Source: Crocinitomicaceae bacterium
Lineage (GTDB): Bacteria > Bacteroidota > Bacteroidia > Flavobacteriales_D > Crocinitomicaceae
DNA: 33,292 nt
Reading direction: 5' to 3'
Assembly: GCA_024643555.1 (NCBI GenBank)
Contig: JAHEMQ010000118.1
Span: 1-33,292, forward strand
Part shown: piece by piece, positions 7,897 through 14,777 of the stretch
Layout: each line of letters starts with the position of its first letter
How positions within the stretch are numbered: position 1 is the first letter of the stretch
The notes under the pieces: model-generated
Database searches by the model: none
What the model was told of the DNA's origin: nothing
What the model saw: the letters and a program-made list of their open reading frames with translations, nothing else
Made by a program: the position numbers and the translations under genes

Positions 7897-8861
7897 ACGC
7901 GATGAATGATTTGTTTTGGTTTAAAACGACTGATGACATATTTCACGGCAATTTCGAATCCACCTCGGGTCTGGCTTGCAGGGACTAACTTTGAGAAATT
8001 CACGTCATAACTTAGCCCACAATATAAGGGGCCTTTTTCGTAAGCTAAATTGACAGAAAAAGCATCTTTATTGCGCCACCATAATCCGCCATAAAGGTTT
8101 ATTTTATCACGGCTTGAAAACGCATAACGGGCAAGTCCTCCCACCATTAGTTCTTGGTATTTTCCTTGTTTGCTATATTGCATACTAGGAAGAATCGTCC
8201 AATCTGAATTTAAAAGGTAACTCGCTTTACTGAAGACATTCCAACGGACATCTCTAAGGACAATTTGGTTATAGAATCCTTGGTTCGGCCGATTCAAGTT
8301 AAATGCGGAAATGCCTGAATGGAAGTGCCATTTTGCGGATAATTGCCAATCGTCGACGATTCCGAGTCCCAAGGAGAAGTTTAGTTTCGAATTACTTTGA
8401 AAAGATTCATTACTCGGTGCATTCGGATCGAAAATGTAGCCATTGTATTGATTATCAAAATAAAGAGAAGACCAATTGATTTGACGGTAATTGAATCCAA
8501 TGTTGAGTCCTGGACGAAAGGTATGCGTAGGCAAAAATCCGAAGGTCATTGGCCGGTTGATATTCGCTTGGCATTCCATTGTTCTTAGTTTGCCATCACC
8601 TACTTGGTCGTGAAATGCCAACAAACCGACACCCCAACCCTTGTAACGACCGTCAACTGAAAAAGAGTTGGTGCTAAATGGAACGGTTACACTGCGCCAT
8701 TGATTTCGGTAGTTTGTGATGAGACGAAGGTCTTCTCGAAACGCTCCAGCATTTCCAGGATTTTGAAATAAAGGATTGTCATTAAATTGTGTCCAATGAA
8801 TATCCTGCCCATATATCATGGTGTGAACAAAGAAAAGAAATATGAACGATTTGGACTTCAT
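7878..8861 (-). CDS. PorP/SprF-family type IX secretion outer-membrane protein
   Basis: This 327-residue barrel has a short signal peptide (MKSKSFIFLFFVHTMIYGQD) and then the family signature DIHWTQFNDNPLFQNPGNAGAF, RLITNYRNQWRSV and VDGRYKGWGVGLLAFHDQVGDG. It ends with beta strands and GGFEIAVKYVISRFKP. PorP/SprF proteins are outer-membrane partners of T9SS substrates; SprF is needed for surface display of the gliding adhesin SprB. The overlap with the PorE-like gene supports a functional pair. There is no T9SS cargo gene beside it, unlike many sprF genes. The ATG lies within a long inverted repeat (see 8859-8898), and no TAnnTTTG box is found in the 45 bases upstream. Confidence 0.88.
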   Translation of the reverse strand: MKSKSFIFLFFVHTMIYGQDIHWTQFNDNPLFQNPGNAGAFREDLRLITNYRNQWRSVTVPFSTNSFSVDGRYKGWGVGLLAFHDQVGDGKLRTMECQANINRPMTFGFLPTHTFRPGLNIGFNYRQINWSSLYFDNQYNGYIFDPNAPSNESFQSNSKLNFSLGLGIVDDWQLSAKWHFHSGISAFNLNRPNQGFYNQIVLRDVRWNVFSKASYLLNSDWTILPSMQYSKQGKYQELMVGGLARYAFSSRDKINLYGGLWWRNKDAFSVNLAYEKGPLYCGLSYDVNFSKLVPASQTRGGFEIAVKYVISRFKPKQIIHRVCPDFI

Positions 8862-8898
8862 TGCAAATTGGCTTTACGAAGATACAAAATTTGCAATG
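8859..8898 (-). repeat. 11-bp perfect inverted repeat covering the porP-like start codon
   Basis: Bases 8859-8869 are the exact reverse complement of 8888-8898, separated by 18 bases. In the minus-strand mRNA, the downstream arm ends with the AUG of the PorP/SprF-like gene, so the start codon would be paired at the base of an 11-bp hairpin. It could instead be a DNA operator. Both arms are AT-rich, so chance is not excluded. Confidence 0.6.
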
Positions 8899-8900
8899 CT

Positions 8901-8915
8901 AATCCATTATGGATT
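8901..8915. repeat. 15-bp palindrome at the dehydrogenase stop codon
   Basis: AATCCAT-T-ATGGATT is a perfect 7-bp dyad around one central base, overlapping the TAA (8907-8909) of the short-chain dehydrogenase gene. One loop base cannot form an RNA hairpin, so it would have to be a protein site. One or two such palindromes are expected by chance in a window this size. Confidence 0.3.
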
Positions 8916-9593
8916 TGTTAGGGAAACAGGGATGATTTTACCATTCAAAAAACGCTGCGCATTTAAAGAAAAATCAGTGATAAATTCAGCCATCTGTATT
9001 GGGTTTAAAGGCGCCTGATATCCTGGGAACGCTTGTTCGAGCATTTCAGTTTGAACGGCACCTAAACACAGGCAATTCATTTTGATGTTGGTGTCTTTGT
9101 ATTCTTCAGCAAAAAGCTCTGTAAAGGAACACAGTGCAGCTTTAGATGTGGAATAAGCGGCCAATCCAGGAAACTTCATACTACCTTGAAATCCACCCAT
9201 GGAGCTGATATTGACTATATGTGCTCCCTCGGGATTCAATTTAGGCAACAAGCATTGAATACTTTCCATGACACCAATCACATTGACTTGATAAGAGGTA
9301 TTGAAATCCGCATGAGTTAATTCGGGAAATGGCTTATTTACCAAGTATCCGGCATTTTCAATTAACACGTCAATCTGAGGAAGTTGGCCCATCAGTTTTG
9401 CAAGTTGTTCATACACGTTTTGACTCAGGTCCAAGGCAAAGCAATGTACATTATCTTGATCAAACATCGCTTCCATGCGTTCAATGTTACGCGCAAATGC
9501 ATAGACTTGATGATCGGAATTCTTTGCGTATGTTTTCACGAGTTCTGCACCAATTCCTCGGCTCGCTCCAATAACGAATATGTGCTTACTCAT
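8907..9593 (-). CDS. Short-chain dehydrogenase/reductase (SDR family)
   Basis: The product is 228 residues with a complete classical SDR layout. The Rossmann nucleotide motif GASRGIG is at residues 9-15, IENAG follows the fourth strand, and the catalytic Ser lies in VNISSMGG with YSTSK as the Tyr-x-x-x-Lys pair. A PG-type motif is replaced by CLGAVQTEM. It should reduce or oxidise a carbonyl/alcohol with NAD(P)H in the cytoplasm; the substrate is unknown. It overlaps the PaaE-like reductase gene upstream by eight bases, so it is co-expressed with it and might act on a product of aromatic or acyl-CoA metabolism. That link is inference from context only. Confidence 0.88.
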   Translation of the reverse strand: MSKHIFVIGASRGIGAELVKTYAKNSDHQVYAFARNIERMEAMFDQDNVHCFALDLSQNVYEQLAKLMGQLPQIDVLIENAGYLVNKPFPELTHADFNTSYQVNVIGVMESIQCLLPKLNPEGAHIVNISSMGGFQGSMKFPGLAAYSTSKAALCSFTELFAEEYKDTNIKMNCLCLGAVQTEMLEQAFPGYQAPLNPIQMAEFITDFSLNAQRFLNGKIIPVSLTNP

Positions 9594-10659
9594 CGAAACT
9601 TACAATTAATTCGTCACTTGTCGGAAAGGCTTGACACGTTAAAATGTAACCTTGTTTCACTTCTTCGTCAGTTAATGAGAAATTAGAACGCATTTTAGCT
9701 GTTCCTTTCAAAACTTTTGCACGACAAGAACAGCACACACCACCTCGACAAGAATATGGCGCATCCAAACCATTTTTCTCTGCCAATTCAAGCACGCTGT
9801 GTTGCTCACCTTTCATGTCAAAAGAGGCTGTTTCGCCATCAATCATGACTTTGACTTTGCTTTCTCCTGCAAATGAATCCGTTGCTGTACTTTCCTTTGC
9901 CTCCAATGGCGTAAATAACTCAAGGTGAACTTTGTCTTTGGAAACGCCAAAAAAGGCAAGGCATTCTTGCATTTCTTCCACAAGTCCGATTGGACCACAG
10001 ATGTAAAAAGCATCTGCTTGCAGCAAACTTAAGTTCGCTTTAATTTCTTCAGTGAAACGTTCTTTACTTATTCTTCCTGACGCAAAACCTTCCAGCACTT
10101 CTTGGCTTAAATAATGGGTGCAGTGCACATTGGACAAGGCCGCTAATTCTGATTCAAATAGAATAGAATCCTTGGTTTTGCTACCATAGAACAAATGCAT
10201 TTGAGTGGCACTTGTTAAATGTTTTGCCATAGAAAGAATCGGAGTAATCCCACTACCTGCAGCAATACAGACGATGTTTTTCGCACTTGGACTCAATTTA
10301 AAATTTCCTTCCGGTTTCGAAATCCAAATCGGGAAATCGGTTGAATTTTGATCATTCAGAAAATTGGAGACAAGTCCTTTGTCGAGGCGCTTTATAGCAA
10401 CCGCTAATGGTTCCGATGGACCACTACAAATGGAGTAGGAGCGACGTTCTTTTTTACCGTTAATGTACACTTCTAAATTGATATACTGTCCTGGAACAAA
10501 GGTAAATTCTTGCTGAAGTTCAGCTGGAATTTCAAACGAAACCTGAACAGCCTCTGCATTCAAATGCTTCAGTCCATTCATCGTGATCGCATGAAATCCT
10601 CTGCTGATTTTTTCAGAAGAAGGTTTTTCACTTTTTTTAAATCGGTCAAATAATCCCAT
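9586..10659 (-). CDS. Second PaaE-type FAD/2Fe-2S oxidoreductase
   Basis: This 357-residue protein has a ferredoxin-reductase module: RRSYSICSGPSEP binds FAD, AAGSGITPILSMA is in the NAD(P) domain and FYICGPIGLVEEM lies near its end. A plant-type [2Fe-2S] ferredoxin domain follows, with cysteines in YSCRGGVCCSC (C-x4-C-x2-C) and the fourth Cys in GYILTCQA. The order FNR then ferredoxin is that of PaaE. It has an extra ~18-residue charged N-terminus (FDRFKKSEKPSSEK) and is a diverged paralogue of the neighbour just upstream, from which it is separated by five bases. It may serve the PaaABC epoxidase, or another oxygenase or desaturase. Confidence 0.85.
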   Translation of the reverse strand: MGLFDRFKKSEKPSSEKISRGFHAITMNGLKHLNAEAVQVSFEIPAELQQEFTFVPGQYINLEVYINGKKERRSYSICSGPSEPLAVAIKRLDKGLVSNFLNDQNSTDFPIWISKPEGNFKLSPSAKNIVCIAAGSGITPILSMAKHLTSATQMHLFYGSKTKDSILFESELAALSNVHCTHYLSQEVLEGFASGRISKERFTEEIKANLSLLQADAFYICGPIGLVEEMQECLAFFGVSKDKVHLELFTPLEAKESTATDSFAGESKVKVMIDGETASFDMKGEQHSVLELAEKNGLDAPYSCRGGVCCSCRAKVLKGTAKMRSNFSLTDEEVKQGYILTCQAFPTSDELIVSFDE

Positions 10660-10664
10660 AATGC

Positions 10665-11735
10665 TTAATCGTCAAATGAAACAAGCACTTCCTCACTTGT
10701 AGGGTGTGCTTGACAAGTTAAAATGTATCCCGCTTCTACCTCTTCGGGTGTTAAAGCATAATTTAGGTCCATGCGGACGGTTCCTTTTAGAACTTTGGCT
10801 TTGCATGTACAACAAACGCCACCCTTACACGCGTAGGGAACATCTGAACCAGCCTTGTATGCCGCATCCAGAATGGTCATTCCAGTTGAATCCAAGGGAA
10901 ATTCAATCGCATCATCATCCATAATGACTGTTACGAAAGAGGATACTTGCACCTGTGTTTCGGTATTCTTCTGCGGGGTATTTTTTGATGCGCCAGAATG
11001 GAATAATTCAAAATGGATGCTTTTCTCGGACAGTCCTTTTTGAAGCATCGCTGATTTTACATCCAAAATCATTTGTTCTGGACCACAAATAAAGACATCG
11101 TCGATTTGCTCATTTTGCAAAAAAGCCTGATGCAAATCTAAACATTTTTGCTCGTCAATTCTTCCTTTTTGAATGGCATTTCCAAGGTTTTCACGCGAAA
11201 ATAAATGAACCAGACAAAGGCGATTTAAATATTCGTTTTTCAAGTTTTCCAATTCTTCTCGAAAAATCACCTCTGAAAAACCTTGGTTTCCATAAAACAT
11301 GGTCACGTGACTTTTAGGCTCTTCTCTTAATATCGATTTTAAAATCGAGAAAATGGGTGTTACTCCGCTACCTGCAGCAAAAAGCACATAGGACTTAGCG
11401 TTGTTTGGATTCGTTTCAAGCCTGAAATTCCCCATAGGATTCATGACGTCAAGTTGTTGCCCTTCTTTCAGTTCAGTCAAGGCAAAGCTTGAAAAAACAC
11501 CTTGTTCCACTTGTTTGATTGCAACTCGCCATTCCTTGTCGGATGGAGCTGAACAAAGGGAATAAGATCGTCGAACATCTTCTCCATTTATAATACTCCT
11601 TAACGTAAGGTATTGTCCGGATTGGAATTGAAAATCAGATTGTAATTCTTGGGGTAATTCAAAACTGATGGAAACACAGTTTTTAGTCTCTTTGCGTATG
11701 TTTTTGATCTGAAGAGAATGAAATTTTGGCGTCAT
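10665..11735 (-). CDS. paaE: Phenylacetyl-CoA epoxidase reductase subunit PaaE
   Basis: PaaE passes electrons from NADPH through FAD and a [2Fe-2S] cluster to the PaaAC di-iron oxygenase. At 356 residues it matches the usual length, and the start KFHSLQIKNIRKET resembles the start of E. coli PaaE as I recall it. FAD motif RRSYSLCSAP, nucleotide motif AAGSGVTPIFSIL and FICGPEQM come first. The ferredoxin domain has YACKGGVCCTC and a final Cys in GYILTCQAHP. Of the two tandem copies, this promoter-proximal one looks more like canonical PaaE. It is divergent from paaABCD across a 134-base spacer holding both promoters and a dyad, so joint control is likely. Confidence 0.88.
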   Translation of the reverse strand: MTPKFHSLQIKNIRKETKNCVSISFELPQELQSDFQFQSGQYLTLRSIINGEDVRRSYSLCSAPSDKEWRVAIKQVEQGVFSSFALTELKEGQQLDVMNPMGNFRLETNPNNAKSYVLFAAGSGVTPIFSILKSILREEPKSHVTMFYGNQGFSEVIFREELENLKNEYLNRLCLVHLFSRENLGNAIQKGRIDEQKCLDLHQAFLQNEQIDDVFICGPEQMILDVKSAMLQKGLSEKSIHFELFHSGASKNTPQKNTETQVQVSSFVTVIMDDDAIEFPLDSTGMTILDAAYKAGSDVPYACKGGVCCTCKAKVLKGTVRMDLNYALTPEEVEAGYILTCQAHPTSEEVLVSFDD

Positions 11736-11759
11736 TCAAGTTGAAATTTAAATTGAATT

Positions 11760-11767
11760 CAAATTTA
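11760..11767 (-). promoter_or_regulatory. Candidate -7 promoter box for the paaE cluster
   Basis: Read on the minus strand this is TAAATTTG, a match to TAnnTTTG. It lies 24 bases upstream of the paaE ATG (11735). A palindrome TTGAATTCAA (11753-11762) overlaps the expected transcription start, and the dyad at 11763-11785 overlaps the box. A clear -33 element was not found. Confidence 0.5.
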
Positions 11768-11785
11768 CATAATACTTGTGTAAAT
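11763..11785. promoter_or_regulatory. Operator-like dyad between paaE and paaA
   Basis: ATTTACA (11763-11769) and TGTAAAT (11779-11785) form a perfect 7-bp inverted repeat with a 9-base spacer. It overlaps the -7 box of the leftward paaE promoter in the short divergent control region. Site and position suit a repressor of the paa genes, such as a TetR-type PaaR. No regulator gene is next to the cluster, so the binder is unknown. Confidence 0.4.
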
Positions 11786-11844
11786 CATCGGTCTTTCAGG
11801 AACAATGTTTATCCTTATTTGTTTCATTGAAAATTGATATTTTG

Positions 11845-11852
11845 TATATTTG
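11845..11852 (+). promoter_or_regulatory. Candidate -7 promoter box for paaABCD
   Basis: TATATTTG matches TAnnTTTG and lies 17 bases before the paaA ATG. TTTG at 11818-11821 could be the -33 element, with a somewhat long spacing of 23 bases. Transcription would start about 12-14 bases before the ATG. Confidence 0.55.
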
Positions 11853-11869
11853 TGAAAAGCCGCATAAAC

Positions 11870-12817
11870 ATGAAAACAATGGATTTACAAGAATTAGAAA
11901 AGCGCTTCCAAGAAAAAATTGACAAGGAAATTAAAATCGAACCAAACGATTGGATGCCAGACGAATACCGTAAAACCTTGATTCGTCAAATTTCGCAGCA
12001 TGCCCATTCTGAAATTGTTGGAATGTTGCCTGAAGGTAATTGGATTACACGTGCGCCAAATTTGCGCCGAAAAGCGGTGTTACTTGCTAAAGTGCAGGAC
12101 GAAGCCGGTCATGGACTTTATTTGTACAGTTCAGTTGAGACACTTGGTGCTGATCGTGAAGCAACCATCGATGATTTACATTCAGGAAAAGCAAAATATT
12201 CTTCTATTTTTAATTATCCGGCGGTGACTTGGGCTGACATTGGTACCATCGGATGGTTGGTCGATGGAGCTGCCATTATGAATCAAGTGGCTTTGTGCCG
12301 TTGTTCTTACGGTCCATATGCACGTGGAATGGTGAAAATATGTAAAGAAGAATCTTTCCATCAGCGACAAGGATTTGAAAGCTTAGTAACTCTTTGCAAT
12401 GGCACACCTACTCAAAAAGCAATGGCACAAGATGCGATGAATCGTTTCTGGTGGCCTGCTCTTATGATGTTTGGACCAAGTGATGCGGATTCTCCACATT
12501 CAGCACAATCGATGAAATGGAAAATCAAACGTTTTTCAAACGATGAATTACGTCAAAGTTTTGTAGACGCAACGGTTCCGCAAGCTGAAATACTTGGTTT
12601 GACCATTCCCGATCCCAATTTGAAATGGAACGAAGAGACTGGTCACTATGATTTTAGCCCCATCAATTGGGATGAATTCTGGCAAGTGGTCAACGGAAAT
12701 GGCCCATGTAACAAAGAACGAGTTGAAGCGCGTAAAAAAGCGAAAGAGGAAGGCATGTGGGTGCGTGAAGCAGCAATGGCCTATGCGGAAAAACGAGCAA
12801 TGAGGAAAACAGCATAA
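11870..12817 (+). CDS. paaA: Phenylacetyl-CoA epoxidase catalytic subunit PaaA
   Basis: PaaA is the di-iron subunit that inserts oxygen into the ring of phenylacetyl-CoA. From ATG 11870 the protein is 315 residues; a TTG 36 bases earlier is in frame but upstream of the promoter box. The ferritin-like metal ligands are present: Glu48 ([10 protein letters not shown]), Glu78 and His81 ([10 protein letters not shown]), Asp132 (WLVDGAA), and Glu161 and His164 ([11 protein letters not shown]). The CoA-side motif [12 protein letters not shown] is also intact, so the enzyme should be active. It begins a tight paaABCD operon on the plus strand that ends at the terminator near 14347. Confidence 0.95.
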   Translation: MKTMDLQELEKRFQEKIDKEIKIEPNDWMPDEYRKTLIRQISQHAHSEIVGMLPEGNWITRAPNLRRKAVLLAKVQDEAGHGLYLYSSVETLGADREATIDDLHSGKAKYSSIFNYPAVTWADIGTIGWLVDGAAIMNQVALCRCSYGPYARGMVKICKEESFHQRQGFESLVTLCNGTPTQKAMAQDAMNRFWWPALMMFGPSDADSPHSAQSMKWKIKRFSNDELRQSFVDATVPQAEILGLTIPDPNLKWNEETGHYDFSPINWDEFWQVVNGNGPCNKERVEARKKAKEEGMWVREAAMAYAEKRAMRKTA

Positions 12818-12837
12818 CACATTTATTTTTAGAAACT

Positions 12838-13125
12838 ATGTCAAACAGAGAATGGCCTCTTTGGGAGGTATTTATCCGCAGCAAACAAGGATTAAATCAC
12901 AAACATGTTGGAAGCTTGCGTGCTCCAGATGCTACTTTAGCATTGGAAAATGCACGAGATGTATATACACGCCGATCGGAAGGAATTAGCATTTGGGTCG
13001 TGGAGTCGAATTACATTCATGCTTCAGATCCGTCAGATGCCGACGCCATGTTTGAACCATCGGACACGAAAGTTTACCGCCATCCTACTTTTTACGAAGT
13101 GCCTGAGGGTATAAAACACATGTAA
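12838..13125 (+). CDS. paaB: Phenylacetyl-CoA epoxidase subunit PaaB
   Basis: PaaB is a small subunit required for activity; it bridges PaaAC units in the complex. The 95-residue sequence has the family opening EWPLWEVFIRSKQGLNHKHVGSL, then APDATLALENARDVYTRR and SIWVVES. It ends with HPTFYEVPEGIKHM. Length and all conserved blocks are normal. It lies 20 bases after paaA and one base before paaC, in the same operon. Confidence 0.95.
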   Translation: MSNREWPLWEVFIRSKQGLNHKHVGSLRAPDATLALENARDVYTRRSEGISIWVVESNYIHASDPSDADAMFEPSDTKVYRHPTFYEVPEGIKHM

Positions 13126-13126
13126 G

Positions 13127-13882
13127 ATGAAGAATGAAGCATTGTACAATTACGTTCTTCGTTTAGGAGACGACAGCCTAATTTTAGGTCAACGTTTAGG
13201 TGAGTGGTGTGGGCATGGTCCAATCTTAGAGGAGGACATTGCGATGACCAATATTTCTTTGGATTTAATTGGACAAGCGATGAGTTTGTTGGATTATGCT
13301 GGCGAGTTAGACGGGCAAGGAAAGGACCACGATGATCTTGCATTTTTGCGTTTCGAACACGAATATCGCAATGCACTCTTGGTGGAGCAACCAAATGGTG
13401 ATTTTGCCAACACCATGATGCGCCAGTTTTTATTCGATGCTTTTAGAAAGCCTTTGTATGAAAAAATGCTTGCCTCCACGGATAAACAACTGGCGGCGAT
13501 TGCAGAGAAATCTTTGAAGGAAACAAGGTACCACTTGAAACATACATCCGAATGGATTATTCGAATGGGCGATGGAACGGATGAGTCACATCAACGCGCG
13601 CAAACTGCTTTAGACCTTTTATGGAGGTATACCGATGAACTGTTCAGTGAAACTTCGGATGATCAACTTCTGATTTCAGCAGGTATTGCCCCATCGATGC
13701 TTGACGTTAAAGCCGAATGGTCGAAAACAGTGAAGGAAGTTCTTCAGGAAGCAACCTTAGTCATTCCAACGAATAATTGGCAATTTGAAGGTGGACGAAG
13801 AGGAGTTCATTCCGAACATTTAGGTTATTTATTGGCAGAATTGCAGTACATGCAACGTGCCTATCCAAATATGAAATGGTAA
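13127..13882 (+). CDS. paaC: Phenylacetyl-CoA epoxidase structural subunit PaaC
   Basis: PaaC is the ferritin-like partner of PaaA that lacks a working di-iron site and holds the catalytic subunit in shape. The product is 251 residues with LGDDSLILGQRLGEWCGHGP near the start, then EEDIAMTNISLDLIGQA, FRFEHEYRN-type helices and ETRYHLKHTSEWIIRMGDGT. The C-terminus GRRGVHSEHLGYLLAELQ is typical. It starts one base after paaB and overlaps paaD by seven bases, which indicates coupled translation. Nothing suggests damage. Confidence 0.94.
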   Translation: MKNEALYNYVLRLGDDSLILGQRLGEWCGHGPILEEDIAMTNISLDLIGQAMSLLDYAGELDGQGKDHDDLAFLRFEHEYRNALLVEQPNGDFANTMMRQFLFDAFRKPLYEKMLASTDKQLAAIAEKSLKETRYHLKHTSEWIIRMGDGTDESHQRAQTALDLLWRYTDELFSETSDDQLLISAGIAPSMLDVKAEWSKTVKEVLQEATLVIPTNNWQFEGGRRGVHSEHLGYLLAELQYMQRAYPNMKW

Positions 13883-14361
13883 CTAAAGATTCCATTCTTT
13901 CTTGGTTAGAGGAAGTGTGTGACCCTGAAATTCCCGTATTGTCTTTATCGGACCTGGGAGTTCTTCGAGATGTATCATTTGTCAATGAAGAATGGGTGAT
14001 CACTATTACCCCAACTTATAGCGGCTGTCCGGCAATGAAAACAATGGAAGACGATGTGTTGGCCAAATTAAAATCACACGGGATCACAAACGTTCGTGTT
14101 GAATTGATCTTATCTCCTGCCTGGACCACCGATTGGCTCTCGATAGAAGGAAGGAAAAAACTACGTGCTTTTGGAATTGCGCCACCGGAAGATGAGGTAG
14201 ATAAAAGTGTGCTTTTTGCAAGCCCAACGGTCGTTCCTTGTCCGAAATGCGGATCTCGCGAAACAAAAATGGTCAGTCAGTTTGGTAGTACTGCGTGTAA
14301 AGCACATTACCAATGCCTCACCTGTTTGGAACCCTACGACTATTTTAAATGCCTGAAATAA
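13876..14361 (+). CDS. paaD: Phenylacetyl-CoA epoxidase assembly factor PaaD
   Basis: PaaD is a MIP18/DUF59-type protein thought to help mature the metal centres of the epoxidase system. The 161-residue product has the DUF59 core near the N-terminus (VCDPEIPVLSLSDLGVLRDV and TYSGCPAMKTME) and a C-terminal zinc-ribbon-like segment. The ribbon's cysteines are in CPKCGSRET, a middle Cys, and CLTCLEPYDYFKCLK. The ATG lies inside the end of paaC (seven-base overlap). A hairpin terminator overlaps its final codons, so this is the last gene of the operon. Confidence 0.93.
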   Translation: MVTKDSILSWLEEVCDPEIPVLSLSDLGVLRDVSFVNEEWVITITPTYSGCPAMKTMEDDVLAKLKSHGITNVRVELILSPAWTTDWLSIEGRKKLRAFGIAPPEDEVDKSVLFASPTVVPCPKCGSRETKMVSQFGSTACKAHYQCLTCLEPYDYFKCLK

Positions 14362-14376
14362 AAGGGCATTTTTTTT
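14347..14376 (+). terminator. Intrinsic terminator of paaABCD
   Basis: Bases 14347-14354 pair with 14364-14371 (7 Watson-Crick pairs plus one wobble, loop of nine bases), followed by an eight-T run at 14369-14376. The left arm lies in the final paaD codons and the stop codon is in the loop. Confidence 0.75.
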
Positions 14377-14388
14377 ATTTTACTACTA

Positions 14389-14404
14389 TGTATTGCATAA
14401 TACA
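14389..14404. promoter_or_regulatory. Probable PadR-type operator
   Basis: TGTATT (14389-14394) and AATACA (14399-14404) form a perfect inverted repeat with a 4-base spacer. It covers the likely -33 element (TTG 14393-14395) of the promoter for the PadR gene. PadR-family operators are often ATGT-N8-ACAT-like; this site begins ATGT and is similar but not identical. Autoregulation is the simplest reading. Confidence 0.45.
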
Positions 14405-14424
14405 AAGTAAAACATATATCTTTG
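14393..14424 (+). promoter_or_regulatory. Promoter of the padR-pspC operon
   Basis: TTG at 14393-14395 and TATCTTTG at 14417-14424 are spaced by 21 bases, matching the Bacteroidota TTG / TAnnTTTG promoter. The padR ATG is 16 bases downstream of the box. Confidence 0.6.
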
Positions 14425-14440
14425 TATAAAATATTTCCAA

Positions 14441-14767
14441 ATGAACGTTGAGAATACACAGTCACAAATGCGCAAAGGAATACTAGAGTATTGCATTTTA
14501 AGCATTTTAGACAAAAAAGAAGCGTATCCTTCTGAAATTTTGGAGCGGCTCGATTTGGCTCAATTAAAAGTTGTGGAGGGTACGATTTACCCCTTGTTAA
14601 CGCGTCTGAAAAACATGAAGTTATTGGATTACAGATGGGCGGAGTCTACTGCTGGTCCTCCCAGAAAATACTACACCATTACAGAAGAAGGAAGAGCATT
14701 TTTAAGCGAATTAGAGCGCACATGGATCGAGCTGCAACTTGCGGTGAGTCATATTACAACCATTTAA
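14441..14767 (+). CDS. PadR-family transcriptional regulator
   Basis: This 108-residue protein is a short (subfamily 2-like) PadR winged-helix repressor. It has RKGILEYCILSILDKKEAYPSEILERL (helix 1-2), VVEGTIYPLLTRLKNMKLL (recognition helix) and the wing GPPRKYYTITEEGRAFL, then a short dimerisation helix. PadR proteins usually repress an adjacent operon and respond to small molecules or stress. It lies 10 bases before a PspC-domain gene, a pairing common in Bacteroidota, so envelope-stress control is likely. A dyad over its own promoter suggests autoregulation. Confidence 0.93.
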   Translation: MNVENTQSQMRKGILEYCILSILDKKEAYPSEILERLDLAQLKVVEGTIYPLLTRLKNMKLLDYRWAESTAGPPRKYYTITEEGRAFLSELERTWIELQLAVSHITTI

Positions 14768-14777
14768 AAAAAAACGC

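Noticed and set aside
11834-11869. Possible TTG start extending PaaA by 12 residues
   Set aside because: The TTG lies upstream of the TATATTTG promoter box, so it would not be on the transcript; the ATG at 11870 suits the family.
11870-14361. Complete phenylacetate degradation pathway
   Set aside because: Only the epoxidase genes paaABCDE are present; no ligase, isomerase, ring hydrolase or thiolase genes are seen in the window.
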